Assembly (NCBI GenBank): GCA_019637195.1 | Contig: JAHBWA010000002.1 | Coordinates: 102,986 to 166,985 of the forward strand | Direction of reading: 5' to 3' | Length of the DNA stretch: 64,000 bases | DNA from: Labilithrix sp. | GTDB taxonomy: Bacteria > Myxococcota_A > Polyangia > Polyangiales > Polyangiaceae | In this document: one piece after another, positions 31,845-39,790 of the stretch | Layout: each line of letters starts with the position of its first letter | Position numbering within the stretch: the stretch's first letter is position 1 | Made by a program: the position numbers and the translations under genes | Notes under the pieces: model-generated | Told to the model about the DNA's origin: nothing | What the model saw: only the letters and a program-made list of their open reading frames with translations | Databases searched by the model: none

Positions 31845-33851
31845 GTGCGCGCATCGCTCCGACTCTCGGCGTTCGCTCTGACGCTGGCGCCGTCGGTCGC
31901 GGCCGCGGCGCCCCTGCCGGACGACGACGCGATCGCTTCGAGCCACCTGCTCCACCGGCTCGTCGAGCGGGAGCGACCGCCGCTCCGCATGCGGGCGAGG
32001 CTCACCGGCGCCGCGTCCGGAGGGCCGCAGCGCGCGATCCCTCGCCCGCCGTACCTGCACGGCGCAGGATCCGCGCTCGACTGCGAGCATGCGACGCACG
32101 ACATCACGCTCGATCCCGCGACCGGCGCGACGGCCGCGACCCTCGAGCTCCGGGTGAGGGCCGCCGGCGCGAAGCTCGCGTCGGTCAGCTTCGCCGTCGA
32201 CGCGGGGCTCGAGCCCGGGACGATCACGGCGACGAGGCGCGAGACGTCCGTGGCGCAAGCCGTCTTCGCGCCGATGCGCGTCGTGCGCGTCGACCTCGAG
32301 CCGGCGCTCGCGCCCGGCGAGGAGACGCTCATCACGATGCCCTACGCCGGGACGCTCTCGTGCGCCTCCGCGGAGCGCGGCGCGGTCCTCTGCGCGAAGG
32401 GCGGCGACTTCTCGTACTTCGCGCACCAGTCGATCTTCCCGTACATCTTCGACACCGACGCGCCGGACAGCTTCGTGTTCGACGGGCTCACGCGCGACAT
32501 CGTGCTCCGCGTCCCGGCCGACCACGAGGTCGTCGCGACCGGCCAGCGGGTGTCGGAGAGCGTCGACGGATCGACCAAGGTCTCGCGGTGGGCGATCGAC
32601 CGGCCGCTCTCGCGCGGCGTCGGCCTCTACGCGTTCGCCGGCAGGCTCGGTCTCTTGCCGGTCGGCGGCCGGACCGCGCCGACGACGTTCGTATTCCCGA
32701 GCCCGAAGACGGCGATCGACCGGGACCTCGTCGCGTGGTCGGCGCCCGCGCTCGACTTCGTGGAGCGCTTCAGCGGCTCGAAGCTCCCGTTCGATCGCGG
32801 GCTCTCGCTCGTGCGCCTCCCCAAGACGCTCGGCGATCCGGGGACCGCGACGTTCGGGATGACGCTGCTCTCCGACTCGTATGCCGAGACCGGTGACCTC
32901 ATGTACGAGGAGACGTGGGCCCACGAGAACGCCCACCTGTTCTGGGGCATCGTCGCGCCCGAGACGGACTCGAGCGAGAGCCGCCTGATGAGCGAGGGCA
33001 TGGCGACCCTCACCGAGCTCGACTACACGTTCGCGCGCCGCTTCGCGGACGAGGATCGCGATCTGTACCTCGCGCGCCGCTTCCTCCCGATGGGGCTCGA
33101 TCTCCGCGCGCGCGGCGGCGATCTCCCGCCGGCTCAGCTCCTCCCTGGAACGGACGTCCCGAGCGACTTCCGCACGCGCCGCTACACGCTCTGGGCGTAC
33201 TACCGGACCGCCATCACGCTCGATCACCTGCGCGTGAGCCTGGGCGAAGAGGTCTTCGCCCGCGCGCTCGGCGCCTACGTCGCGCGCTGCAGCTTCGTCG
33301 GGTGCCGGCCCGACGACTTCCGGGAGACCGCGAGCGCGGAGAGCGGGCGGGACCTCCGGCCGTTCTTCGCGCGCTGGGTGACGGGCAAGGAGCGCCCGCG
33401 CGTCGTCGTCGGCTTCACGCCGGGGCGCGGCGGCGTCGACGTCGCGCTGACCAAGGACGACGATCGACCGATGACGCTCGAGCTCTGGCTCGCGCTCGCC
33501 GACGGCGCGCGGCTCAAGCAGAGGGTCGACCTCGGGCCGCGCACGTCGCGCCTCCACCTCGCCGCTCCGTCGCCGGTCGTCGCCGTGCGGACGAGCCCGC
33601 GGCACGACGTCCTGGTCGACGCGCGCTCCGCCGTCGACGGCGATCTCGACTTCGACGGCGAGACCGACGGCTTCGACGTGCTCCGCTGCGCGCCGCTCGT
33701 CGGGCAGCGCTACGACGCGACGGCCGCGACGGGGCTCTGGAACGTCGGCGAGACGTTCGACCCGCGTTGCGACGTGAACGGCGACCTCACGATCGACGAC
33801 GAGGACCTCGCGGCGATCGCCGCGGAGTTCGGCAAGCTGAGGGCGCGATGA
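31845..33851 (+). CDS. Secreted M1-like gluzincin peptidase with C-terminal dockerin
   Basis: 668 residues from GTG 31845, with an N-terminal signal peptide ending near 'SVAAAAPLP'. The N-terminal beta domain (60-250) precedes the zinc site: H360-E361-N-A-H364 and, 19 residues later, E384 in 'MSEGMATLTE', i.e. the HExxH-E pattern of M1 aminopeptidases, with one more residue than the usual 18. The exopeptidase GAMEN motif was not seen, so endo- or aminopeptidase activity is open. Residues of about 597-668 hold two dockerin-type Ca loops: 'DLDFDGETDGFD' and 'DVNGDLTIDDED', with ligands at positions 1, 3, 5, 9 and 12. The stop overlaps the cohesin-like lipoprotein gene. Confidence 0.88.
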   Translation: MRASLRLSAFALTLAPSVAAAAPLPDDDAIASSHLLHRLVERERPPLRMRARLTGAASGGPQRAIPRPPYLHGAGSALDCEHATHDITLDPATGATAATLELRVRAAGAKLASVSFAVDAGLEPGTITATRRETSVAQAVFAPMRVVRVDLEPALAPGEETLITMPYAGTLSCASAERGAVLCAKGGDFSYFAHQSIFPYIFDTDAPDSFVFDGLTRDIVLRVPADHEVVATGQRVSESVDGSTKVSRWAIDRPLSRGVGLYAFAGRLGLLPVGGRTAPTTFVFPSPKTAIDRDLVAWSAPALDFVERFSGSKLPFDRGLSLVRLPKTLGDPGTATFGMTLLSDSYAETGDLMYEETWAHENAHLFWGIVAPETDSSESRLMSEGMATLTELDYTFARRFADEDRDLYLARRFLPMGLDLRARGGDLPPAQLLPGTDVPSDFRTRRYTLWAYYRTAITLDHLRVSLGEEVFARALGAYVARCSFVGCRPDDFRETASAESGRDLRPFFARWVTGKERPRVVVGFTPGRGGVDVALTKDDDRPMTLELWLALADGARLKQRVDLGPRTSRLHLAAPSPVVAVRTSPRHDVLVDARSAVDGDLDFDGETDGFDVLRCAPLVGQRYDATAATGLWNVGETFDPRCDVNGDLTIDDEDLAAIAAEFGKLRAR

Positions 33852-34438
33852 CGCGGAGGGGGCGCGGGGCGCGGGGGCCACGCGCCACGGCCGCGCTCGC
33901 GATCGCCCTCGCCGTCGGCTGCGGCTCCGACACGCCGAAGCAGACTTCGCCGCCGGCCCCCGCGGATCGCGCGACCGACGAGGCGCCCGGCGCCGGGCCG
34001 GTGGTGCTGCTCCGCGACCGGCCCGCGTCACGCGCGGAGCCCGGCGGAGGCGCGGGCGGTGAGCTCGTCGCGCTCGACGTCGTCGCGCGAGGCATCCCGC
34101 GGAGCGTCCACGGCGCGGCGTTTCGGCTCCGATGGGAGCCCGGCGAGCTCGGGCTCGTCGAAGCGCGAGCCGGCGACGTATGGTCGAGCCGAGCGCTGAC
34201 GCTCGCGCGCGAGGGGCTCCCCGGCGAGCTCGTCGTCGCGTGGACGGAGCGGGGCCGCGGCGGGGGGCTCGACGCGAGCGGGGAAGCGCTCCTCGGCACG
34301 GTGACGTTCCGACGGAAGACACGCGGCGACGTCGAGATCGCCTTTCGCGCGGAGCGATCGACCCTGCGCGATCCGGACGGCGCGGAGGTGCCCGTCGCGT
34401 GGCGCGGCGGGCGGGTTCCGGCGCCTCCGGCGCCGTGA
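33848..34438 (+). CDS. Lipoprotein with a single cohesin-like domain
   Basis: 196 residues from the ATG that overlaps the peptidase stop by 4 bp. Signal 'AALAIALAVGCGSD' (lipidated Cys25). After a Pro/Ala linker, residues of about 65-190 follow the cohesin pattern: 'GGELVALDVVARGIPRSVHG', 'AAFRLRWEPGELGLVEARAG', 'ELVVAWTERGRGG', 'GEALLGTVTFRR' and 'LRDPDGAEVPVAWRGG'. Cohesins bind dockerins with high affinity. Here the upstream coupled gene encodes the dockerin, so this lipoprotein probably tethers the peptidase to the outer membrane. The domain call is by pattern; binding is inferred. Confidence 0.8.
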   Translation: MTRRGRGARGPRATAALAIALAVGCGSDTPKQTSPPAPADRATDEAPGAGPVVLLRDRPASRAEPGGGAGGELVALDVVARGIPRSVHGAAFRLRWEPGELGLVEARAGDVWSSRALTLAREGLPGELVVAWTERGRGGGLDASGEALLGTVTFRRKTRGDVEIAFRAERSTLRDPDGAEVPVAWRGGRVPAPPAP

Positions 34439-34516
34439 GCGGGCGGCGCTCCGGCGCCGTGAGCGGACGCTGGAGGGCCCGGGCGCCGCCGGTCGCGCTC
34501 CGCCGCCGCGGGCGAG

Positions 34517-34969
34517 CTAATTCAGCAGGCGGAAGCGCATGCTCTGCGCGATGGGCCTGCGGCCGGAGAAGCCCTCCTCGAGCGCGTGGTAGTGAGCGAC
34601 CTCGCTCTCGCCGTACTTCCAGCACAGCCAGACGAGCTTGCCGTCGACCGTCCCGTAGAAGTCGAGGAGCCCGGAGCGAGCGTCCTTCAAGACGGCGCCG
34701 GTCTGCTCGATGGCCTTCCATCCGGAGCGGTACTCCGCGATACGCCGAATGAGGTCGCGCTTGAGATCGCGCACGTCCGTCGGATCGGCCGGATCGAGGA
34801 CGATGCGCTCCGGCACGTCGCCGAGCTCGCGCCCGAGCTGCATGAGGAGCCCCTCGATCGCCGAGCGGCGCTCGAGCTGGCGCTTCACCGCAGCGGAGAG
34901 CTGCGGGACGAGATCGTTGACCTCCTCCAGGGTGAAGACGCGGGAGTCGCGAGGGTCCACGAGAGCCAA
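34517..34969 (-). CDS. DUF2203-family protein
   Basis: 150 residues. The sequence runs 'RVFTLEEVNDLVPQLSAAVKRQLERRS', then 'DLIRRIAEYRSGWKAIEQTGAVLKDARSGLLDF' and ends 'VAHYHALEEGFSGRRPI', the standard DUF2203 signature including the conserved YHxLxxGFxGRxPI. Molecular function unknown. The start lies 4 bp from the stop of the permease gene at 34974, and it is the last gene of that minus-strand operon. Confidence 0.93.
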   Translation of the reverse strand: MALVDPRDSRVFTLEEVNDLVPQLSAAVKRQLERRSAIEGLLMQLGRELGDVPERIVLDPADPTDVRDLKRDLIRRIAEYRSGWKAIEQTGAVLKDARSGLLDFYGTVDGKLVWLCWKYGESEVAHYHALEEGFSGRRPIAQSMRFRLLN

Positions 34970-34973
34970 CGTA

Positions 34974-36143
34974 TCACGAACGCATCGACTCCAGCGGGTC
35001 CGCCGTGGCCGCGCGCCAGGCGGGGACGACGCTGAGGAGCACGAACGGGCCGAGGACGGCGATCGTCACGCCGAGGAGCTGCGCGAGATCGACGACCGGC
35101 GTGAGCGAAGCGCGCGGGTACATGACGCTCCACCCGACGAGCGCCGGCCGGAGCCCGGGGGCCCCGAGCCAGAACACCCACGCGTAGCCCAGGAGGAGCC
35201 CGAGCGCGGTGCCGAGGGCTCCCACCAGGATCGACTCGAAGAGCTTCGCCCAGAGCACGTCGCCCGTCGACCAGCCGACGGCCTTGAGGATCGCGATCTC
35301 GCGCCGCTCGTCGCCGCCGAGGCCGCTCGCGCGATCCCACGCCAGCACGAGCAGCGCCAGGATGGCCGGGATCGACGCGCCGAGGACGAGGCCGGCGCGA
35401 CGCCCGTACGACAGGTGGTAGACGCGCTCGAGGAGATCACGCTCGATCACGCGCGCGCCCGGGAGCCGCTCCACGATCGTGGCGGCGACCACGCGCGCCT
35501 CGACGGGGTTCGCGAGCGTGACGGCGAGGTCCGTCGCGTCGCCCTCCGGCAAGCCGAGCAGCGCGCGCGCGTCCTCCTCGTCGCAGAGGATCACGTCCGC
35601 CGTCCACAGATCGAGCGACGATCGGAACGTACCGACGAGCTTCATCGCGTGGGCGCGCGGATCCGCGGACGGGAGCCCGAGCTCGTCGCCCGGGAGCATC
35701 CCGAGAAAGTGGGCGAGCTCGACGCCCGCGATCATCTCGTGCTGCCCCGGCGCGAGATCCCGCCCGCTGTGGAGCACGCCGTTCGCGACGGAGATCGGCG
35801 CGGCGCCGCGGGGTGCACCGACGACGGTGACGTTGCCCTGGAGCGCGGGGAGGAAGATGTACCCCCAGACGCGCGGCGCCACCTCGCGGACCGACGGGAT
35901 GTCGTCGAGCTTCGCGCGCTCGGTCGCCGGGATCGTCGTCGGGCGACCGCCGACGAGCTTCTGCACCACGATGTCCGGGTGCGCGGCGCGCGCGCGCTCG
36001 GCCTCCGCGCGGAGCGACTCGGTGAGGAAGAGCACGGCCGCGACCAGCGCGACGGCGAACGCGAGGCCGCCTCCGAGCCCGAGCGAGCGCGCCTTGCGAC
36101 GGCCGAGCGCGCCGAGCGCATGCGCGAGCAGCGATCCCTTCAT
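34974..36143 (-). CDS. FtsX/MacB-type ABC transporter permease
   Basis: 389 residues. One N-terminal membrane segment (about 20-42, 'GLAFAVALVAAVLFLTESL'), a periplasmic MacB-PCD-like domain (about 45-265), then three C-terminal membrane segments (from about 275) with the FtsX-domain features 'EIAILKAVGWSTGDVLWAKLFESILVGALG' and the terminal 'VVPAWRAATADPLESMRS', which normally contacts the ATPase. Such permeases act on lipoproteins or periplasmic substrates together with an ATPase, which is not encoded here. Overlaps the next upstream gene by 4 bp. Confidence 0.92.
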   Translation of the reverse strand: MKGSLLAHALGALGRRKARSLGLGGGLAFAVALVAAVLFLTESLRAEAERARAAHPDIVVQKLVGGRPTTIPATERAKLDDIPSVREVAPRVWGYIFLPALQGNVTVVGAPRGAAPISVANGVLHSGRDLAPGQHEMIAGVELAHFLGMLPGDELGLPSADPRAHAMKLVGTFRSSLDLWTADVILCDEEDARALLGLPEGDATDLAVTLANPVEARVVAATIVERLPGARVIERDLLERVYHLSYGRRAGLVLGASIPAILALLVLAWDRASGLGGDERREIAILKAVGWSTGDVLWAKLFESILVGALGTALGLLLGYAWVFWLGAPGLRPALVGWSVMYPRASLTPVVDLAQLLGVTIAVLGPFVLLSVVPAWRAATADPLESMRS

Positions 36144-36529
36144 CGCGGCGCACCCGTTTCACCCTGCACGGCGGGCGGCATGGGCGCCGGAGCGGGCGCG
36201 CCGGACGGGCGACGCGAGCGGTCCGCGACGGCGGACCAGACCTCGACCGGCGGCGCCATCGCGCCGCCCGCCGGATCCGGATCGGGGACGGCCGGCCCGT
36301 CGGCGAACGCGGCCCCGGGCTCCTCGAGCGACGCGGCGCGGAGCCAGCGCGCCCCGCCCGAGAGCGCCAGATCGCTCGAGGGCAGACGCGCGGCGACCAA
36401 CGCCAGCGCCGGCTCCTCCGCGCGTCGCGCGGAGCGACGCGCGGAGGCGTCGACCGTGAGCAGCGCGATGACGAGCGCCGGGCTCGCCAGCAGGCCCCAT
36501 CCGATCGCCCTGGCGCGCGCGGCGGTCAT
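36140..36529 (-). CDS. Small single-pass membrane protein of the permease operon
   Basis: 129 residues: N-terminal hydrophobic segment 'AIGWGLLASPALVIALLTVDA' followed by an Ala/Pro-rich extracytoplasmic tail. No family recognised. It overlaps both neighbours by 4 bp (MlaE-type gene upstream, FtsX-type gene downstream), so it is translated with them and may be an accessory subunit. Could also be a poorly conserved linker protein. Confidence 0.65.
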   Translation of the reverse strand: MTAARARAIGWGLLASPALVIALLTVDASARRSARRAEEPALALVAARLPSSDLALSGGARWLRAASLEEPGAAFADGPAVPDPDPAGGAMAPPVEVWSAVADRSRRPSGAPAPAPMPPAVQGETGAPR

Positions 36530-37449
36530 GTGGTCTGGAAGAACATCAGGATCTTGGTCAGCAAAAAATCCGCGATCAAGATCGCGATCGACACGGCGAC
36601 GACGGTGCGCGTCGTCGAGAGGCCGACGCCCTCCGTGCCGCCCGTCGTACGCAGGCCGAAATGGCAGCCGACGATCGCGATGATGTACCCGAAGAACGGC
36701 GTCTTCGCGACGCCGGCGACGAAGTCCATGATGCGCACGGACTCGAGCGACGAGTTGATGAAGAACGTCGGCGAAATGTCGAACTGCGCCGAGCAGATGA
36801 CGACCGCCCCGCCGATCCCGAGCGCCAGCGCGTAGATGCTGAGGATCGGCATCACGATGATCGCCGCCAGCATCCGCGGGAGGACGAGCTTCTTCGCCGG
36901 ATCCGCGCCGAGCGCTCGGATCGCGTCGACCTGCTCGGTGACGTTCATCGCCCCGACCTCGGCGGCCATTCCGCTCGCGATGCGGCCGCCGACGATGACC
37001 GCGGTGAGCGTCGGCGCGAGCTCGCGGCAGAACGAGAGAGAGACGACGCGCGGAATGTACTCGAGCCCGCCGAAGCGGCGGAGGCCGAACGCGAACTGGA
37101 TCGTCATGACCATGCCGATGAAGACCGACGTGACCGTGACGATGCCCATCGAGCGGACGCCGAGGGAGTCGAGCTGCTGGATGGTCGAGCCGATCTCGAA
37201 GGGCCTCCGAAACATCGATTTGGTGGTGCGCGCCGTGAGCAGCGACACCTCACCGAGGTGGTCGAGGAAGCGGCGCCAGCGCTCGAGGTGGTACTCCCAG
37301 ATCTTCGGCTCGGGCGGCGGCGGGGGGATCGAGAAGCCCCGCTGCGCCGAGCCGACCGACGGCGGCGGCAGCGACTCCGGTCCGCTCTCCACCGGCGCCC
37401 CGAGCGGCCGCGTCCCTTCGGGGCCGGACGGACCGGGCCCTCGGCTCAT
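36526..37449 (-). CDS. mlaE: MlaE-family lipid ABC transporter permease
   Basis: 307 residues from ATG 37449. An unusual Pro-rich N-terminal tail (about 50 residues) precedes the MlaE core: 'RSMGIVTVTSVFIGMVMTIQFAFGL', 'SLSFCRELAPTLTAVIVGGRIASGMAAEVGAM', 'EQVDAIRALGADPAKKLVLPRMLA', the well-conserved signature of the Mla/Mce/TGD permease, with five or six membrane segments. Such permeases move phospholipid between membranes together with MlaF (ATPase) and MlaD (MCE protein). Neither partner is adjacent here. Overlaps its neighbours by 4 bp on both sides. Confidence 0.93.
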   Translation of the reverse strand: MSRGPGPSGPEGTRPLGAPVESGPESLPPPSVGSAQRGFSIPPPPPEPKIWEYHLERWRRFLDHLGEVSLLTARTTKSMFRRPFEIGSTIQQLDSLGVRSMGIVTVTSVFIGMVMTIQFAFGLRRFGGLEYIPRVVSLSFCRELAPTLTAVIVGGRIASGMAAEVGAMNVTEQVDAIRALGADPAKKLVLPRMLAAIIVMPILSIYALALGIGGAVVICSAQFDISPTFFINSSLESVRIMDFVAGVAKTPFFGYIIAIVGCHFGLRTTGGTEGVGLSTTRTVVAVSIAILIADFLLTKILMFFQTT

Positions 37450-37982
37450 CCGGCGACCCCGGAGCCGTGGAGGGTGCGAAAACCTCGCACGAACGAGTCG
37501 AACGCGGGCGCTCCGCCCTCGTAGCCGCCCGGCGCGCCGAGGTAGATGAAGTCGTAGACGCAGCCGTCCTTCGAGAGGACGTAGACGTCGATGTGCATCG
37601 GCACTCCGTCCCACTTCGCCTTGAGCTTCGTGTGGAGCGCCTCGCGGCCGTCGAACGGCACGGCGTCCTGGCTCACGTACTCACGCTCGGTCGCGCCGAT
37701 GAGCAGGTGGTTGGTGAGCGCGACGAGCGGCGTGCGGTCGTCGGCGGAGAGGCAGCGCGCGTTGAGCAGGACCGAGGCGCCGTGCTCGTCGTCACGGAAC
37801 GCGAGACTCGCGTCGTCGACGGCGATGCGCTTCCAGCCGGCCGGAGGGTCCGGGAGCTGGAAGGCGATCGGGCCGTTGCGGTAGACGTTGCCGTCGAACG
37901 ACCCGGCCGCTTTCCCGCCGCTGCAGGCGGCGACGACCGCCGCAGCGACGACGAGTCCAAGAGACCGGAGCCCGCACCACAT
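37446..37982 (-). CDS. Small lipoprotein leading the MlaE operon
   Basis: 178 residues from ATG 37982 (a GTG at 38000 would add six residues). Lipobox 'LGLVVAAAVVAACSGG'. Mature part: 'YRNGPIAFQLPDPPAGWKRIAVDDASLAFRDDEHGASVLLNARC', then 'SKDGCVYDFIYLGAPGGYE', resembling small envelope lipoproteins of unknown fold with one Cys pair. It overlaps mlaE by 4 bp and is the first gene of the operon running down to DUF2203; it faces cysS across 55 bp. Confidence 0.78.
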   Translation of the reverse strand: MWCGLRSLGLVVAAAVVAACSGGKAAGSFDGNVYRNGPIAFQLPDPPAGWKRIAVDDASLAFRDDEHGASVLLNARCLSADDRTPLVALTNHLLIGATEREYVSQDAVPFDGREALHTKLKAKWDGVPMHIDVYVLSKDGCVYDFIYLGAPGGYEGGAPAFDSFVRGFRTLHGSGVAG

Positions 37983-38037
37983 CGGTGGATCAGATAGCAC
38001 CGCCGCGGCGCGAAATAGAGGTAATCTCTCCGGCCCG

Positions 38038-39576
38038 ATGCCGGTGCGCCTCTACAACACGCTGACGCAGAAAATCGAGGACTTCGTCCCCGCCACCCCG
38101 GGCAAGGTGAAGCTCTACGTCTATGTTTGCGGTGAATTAATGCGGTCTACGACCTCGCCCACGCGGCCACGGCCGGACGTACACGACGCCCGGACGTGCT
38201 GTACGGTTCCTCTCCGCGCGTCTGAGGTCAGCCATTGCCAGAACGTGACCGACGTCGACGACAAGATCGTCAACAGGGCGAAGGAGCGAGGGGAAGAGCC
38301 GCTGGCGCTGTCGAAGCGCATGGGTGAGCTCGCCGAGGAGCACCTCGCGGCCATCGGCTGCATGAAGCCGACGTCGATGCCGCGCGTGTCGACGACGATC
38401 GACGGCATCGTCGATCTGACGCAGCGGCTCATCCAGAAGGGCAGCGCCTACGTCGCCGAGACCCCGCACGGCAAGGACGTCTACTACGCGGTCCGCAGCT
38501 TCCCGGGTTACGGCAAGCTCTCGCGCAGGAACCTCGACGACCTGCGCGCGGGCGCGAGCGAGCGCCTCGCCGAGGGCGCGGCGGACATCAAGAAGGACCC
38601 GCTCGACTTCGCGCTCTGGAAGGCCGCCGGGCCCGGCGGCTTCGGCTTCGACAGCCCGTGGGGCAAGGGCCGCCCGGGGTGGCACATCGAGTGCTCGGCG
38701 ATGGCGTTCAAGGAGCTCGGCGAGCACATCGACATCCACGGCGGCGGGATGGACCTCGTCTTCCCGCACCACGAAAACGAGATCGCGCAGAGCGAGGCGT
38801 GCAGCGGCCAGGAGCTCGCGCGCTTCTGGATGCACGGCGGCTTCCTCGAGATCGACAGCGAGAAGATGGCGAAGTCGCTCGGCAACTTCGTCACCATCAA
38901 GGACGTCCTCGAGAAGAACGATCCCGAGGGGTACCGCTACTTCGTCCTCGGCACGCACTACCGCGGGCCGCTCTCGTTCGACGTCGAGAAGCACGACGAC
39001 GGGCGCGTCACCTTCCCCGGCCTCGACGAGGCGGAGCGTCGGATGGACTACCTCTACGCGACGCGCGACGCGCTCGTGAGCCTCGCCGACGGCGCCGAGG
39101 CGGGCGAGCCGAACATCCTCCAGGGCCAGGCCGAGGTCATCGCCGGCGCCAAGGACAAGGTGCTCGAGGCGCTCGATCGCGATCTCAACACGCCCGTCGC
39201 GCTCAGCGTGCTCGCGGAGCTCGGCAAGGCCGGCAACGAAATCGTGATGCAGGCGCCGAAGATGAAGAAGGATCCGGCGAAGCACGAGGCGATCCGGAAG
39301 CTCGCCGCCTCGGCGGTGCGCGCGCTCGCCGGCGCCTGCGCGCCGCTCGGGCTGATGCAGGCCGCCCCCGAGGCCTACTGGAAGAGGACCAAGGAGCGCC
39401 GGCTCCGCCTGCGAGGCCTCGACGCGACGGCCATCGACGCGAAGGTCGCGGCCCGGAGCGAGGCGCGCAAGGCCAAGGACTTCGCCCAGGCCGACGCCAT
39501 CCGCAAGGAGCTCGCCGCGGTGGGCGTCGAGATCTTCGACACCGCCGACGCGAGCAGCTGGAAGATCTCGCTCTGA
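38038..39576 (+). CDS. cysS: Cysteinyl-tRNA synthetase with abnormal HIGH-motif region
   Basis: 512 residues from ATG 38038. Most of the protein is standard: 'LYNTLTQKIEDFVPATPGKVKLY', 'NVTDVDDKIVNRAKERGEE', zinc site 'GRPGWHIECSAMA' and 'FPHHENEIAQSEA', and 'IDSEKMAKSLGNFV' (KMSKS). But residues of about 33-70 should contain 'CGPTVYDxxHxGHAR' and a Rossmann strand; instead the frame reads 'CGELMRSTTSPTRPRP'. Another frame of the same DNA encodes 'VYDLAHA', so small compensating indels seem to scramble 38132-38230 while keeping length. As written the enzyme lacks its ATP-binding HIGH motif. Either the sequence has local errors or the gene is damaged. Confidence 0.88.
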   Translation: MPVRLYNTLTQKIEDFVPATPGKVKLYVYVCGELMRSTTSPTRPRPDVHDARTCCTVPLRASEVSHCQNVTDVDDKIVNRAKERGEEPLALSKRMGELAEEHLAAIGCMKPTSMPRVSTTIDGIVDLTQRLIQKGSAYVAETPHGKDVYYAVRSFPGYGKLSRRNLDDLRAGASERLAEGAADIKKDPLDFALWKAAGPGGFGFDSPWGKGRPGWHIECSAMAFKELGEHIDIHGGGMDLVFPHHENEIAQSEACSGQELARFWMHGGFLEIDSEKMAKSLGNFVTIKDVLEKNDPEGYRYFVLGTHYRGPLSFDVEKHDDGRVTFPGLDEAERRMDYLYATRDALVSLADGAEAGEPNILQGQAEVIAGAKDKVLEALDRDLNTPVALSVLAELGKAGNEIVMQAPKMKKDPAKHEAIRKLAASAVRALAGACAPLGLMQAAPEAYWKRTKERRLRLRGLDATAIDAKVAARSEARKAKDFAQADAIRKELAAVGVEIFDTADASSWKISL

Positions 39577-39725
39577 GGCGACGGCCGCGGCCGGACGCCG
39601 CAAGGCGCGCCTGATCGCCAGTGGCTCTGCCGCGCGAGATCCGCGACGCCCGCATCAAAAACGTCACGATATCAAGCGCCTGACGGCACTCCCGACTCGG
39701 ACCGAGAGCGCGGCGTGCCAAGCCG

Positions 39726-39739
39726 TTTGCGTCCGCAAA
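39726..39739. repeat. Perfect hairpin TTTGCG-TC-CGCAAA
   Basis: Six-base stem with a two-base loop, 52 bp before the start of the propeller lipoprotein gene and about 150 bp after cysS. No T-run, so an operator or RNA hairpin is as likely as a terminator. Confidence 0.35.
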
Positions 39740-39790
39740 TAGAGGACAGCCGCCGTCGCGTGAGTTCCGCGAGGATCTCGTCCAACCCGC

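Noticed and set aside
30420..34721. A 1433-residue minus-strand frame covering the peptidase and cohesin genes
   Set aside because: Only its last 226 residues (the SDR) are real; the rest is antisense to the peptidase and the lipoprotein.
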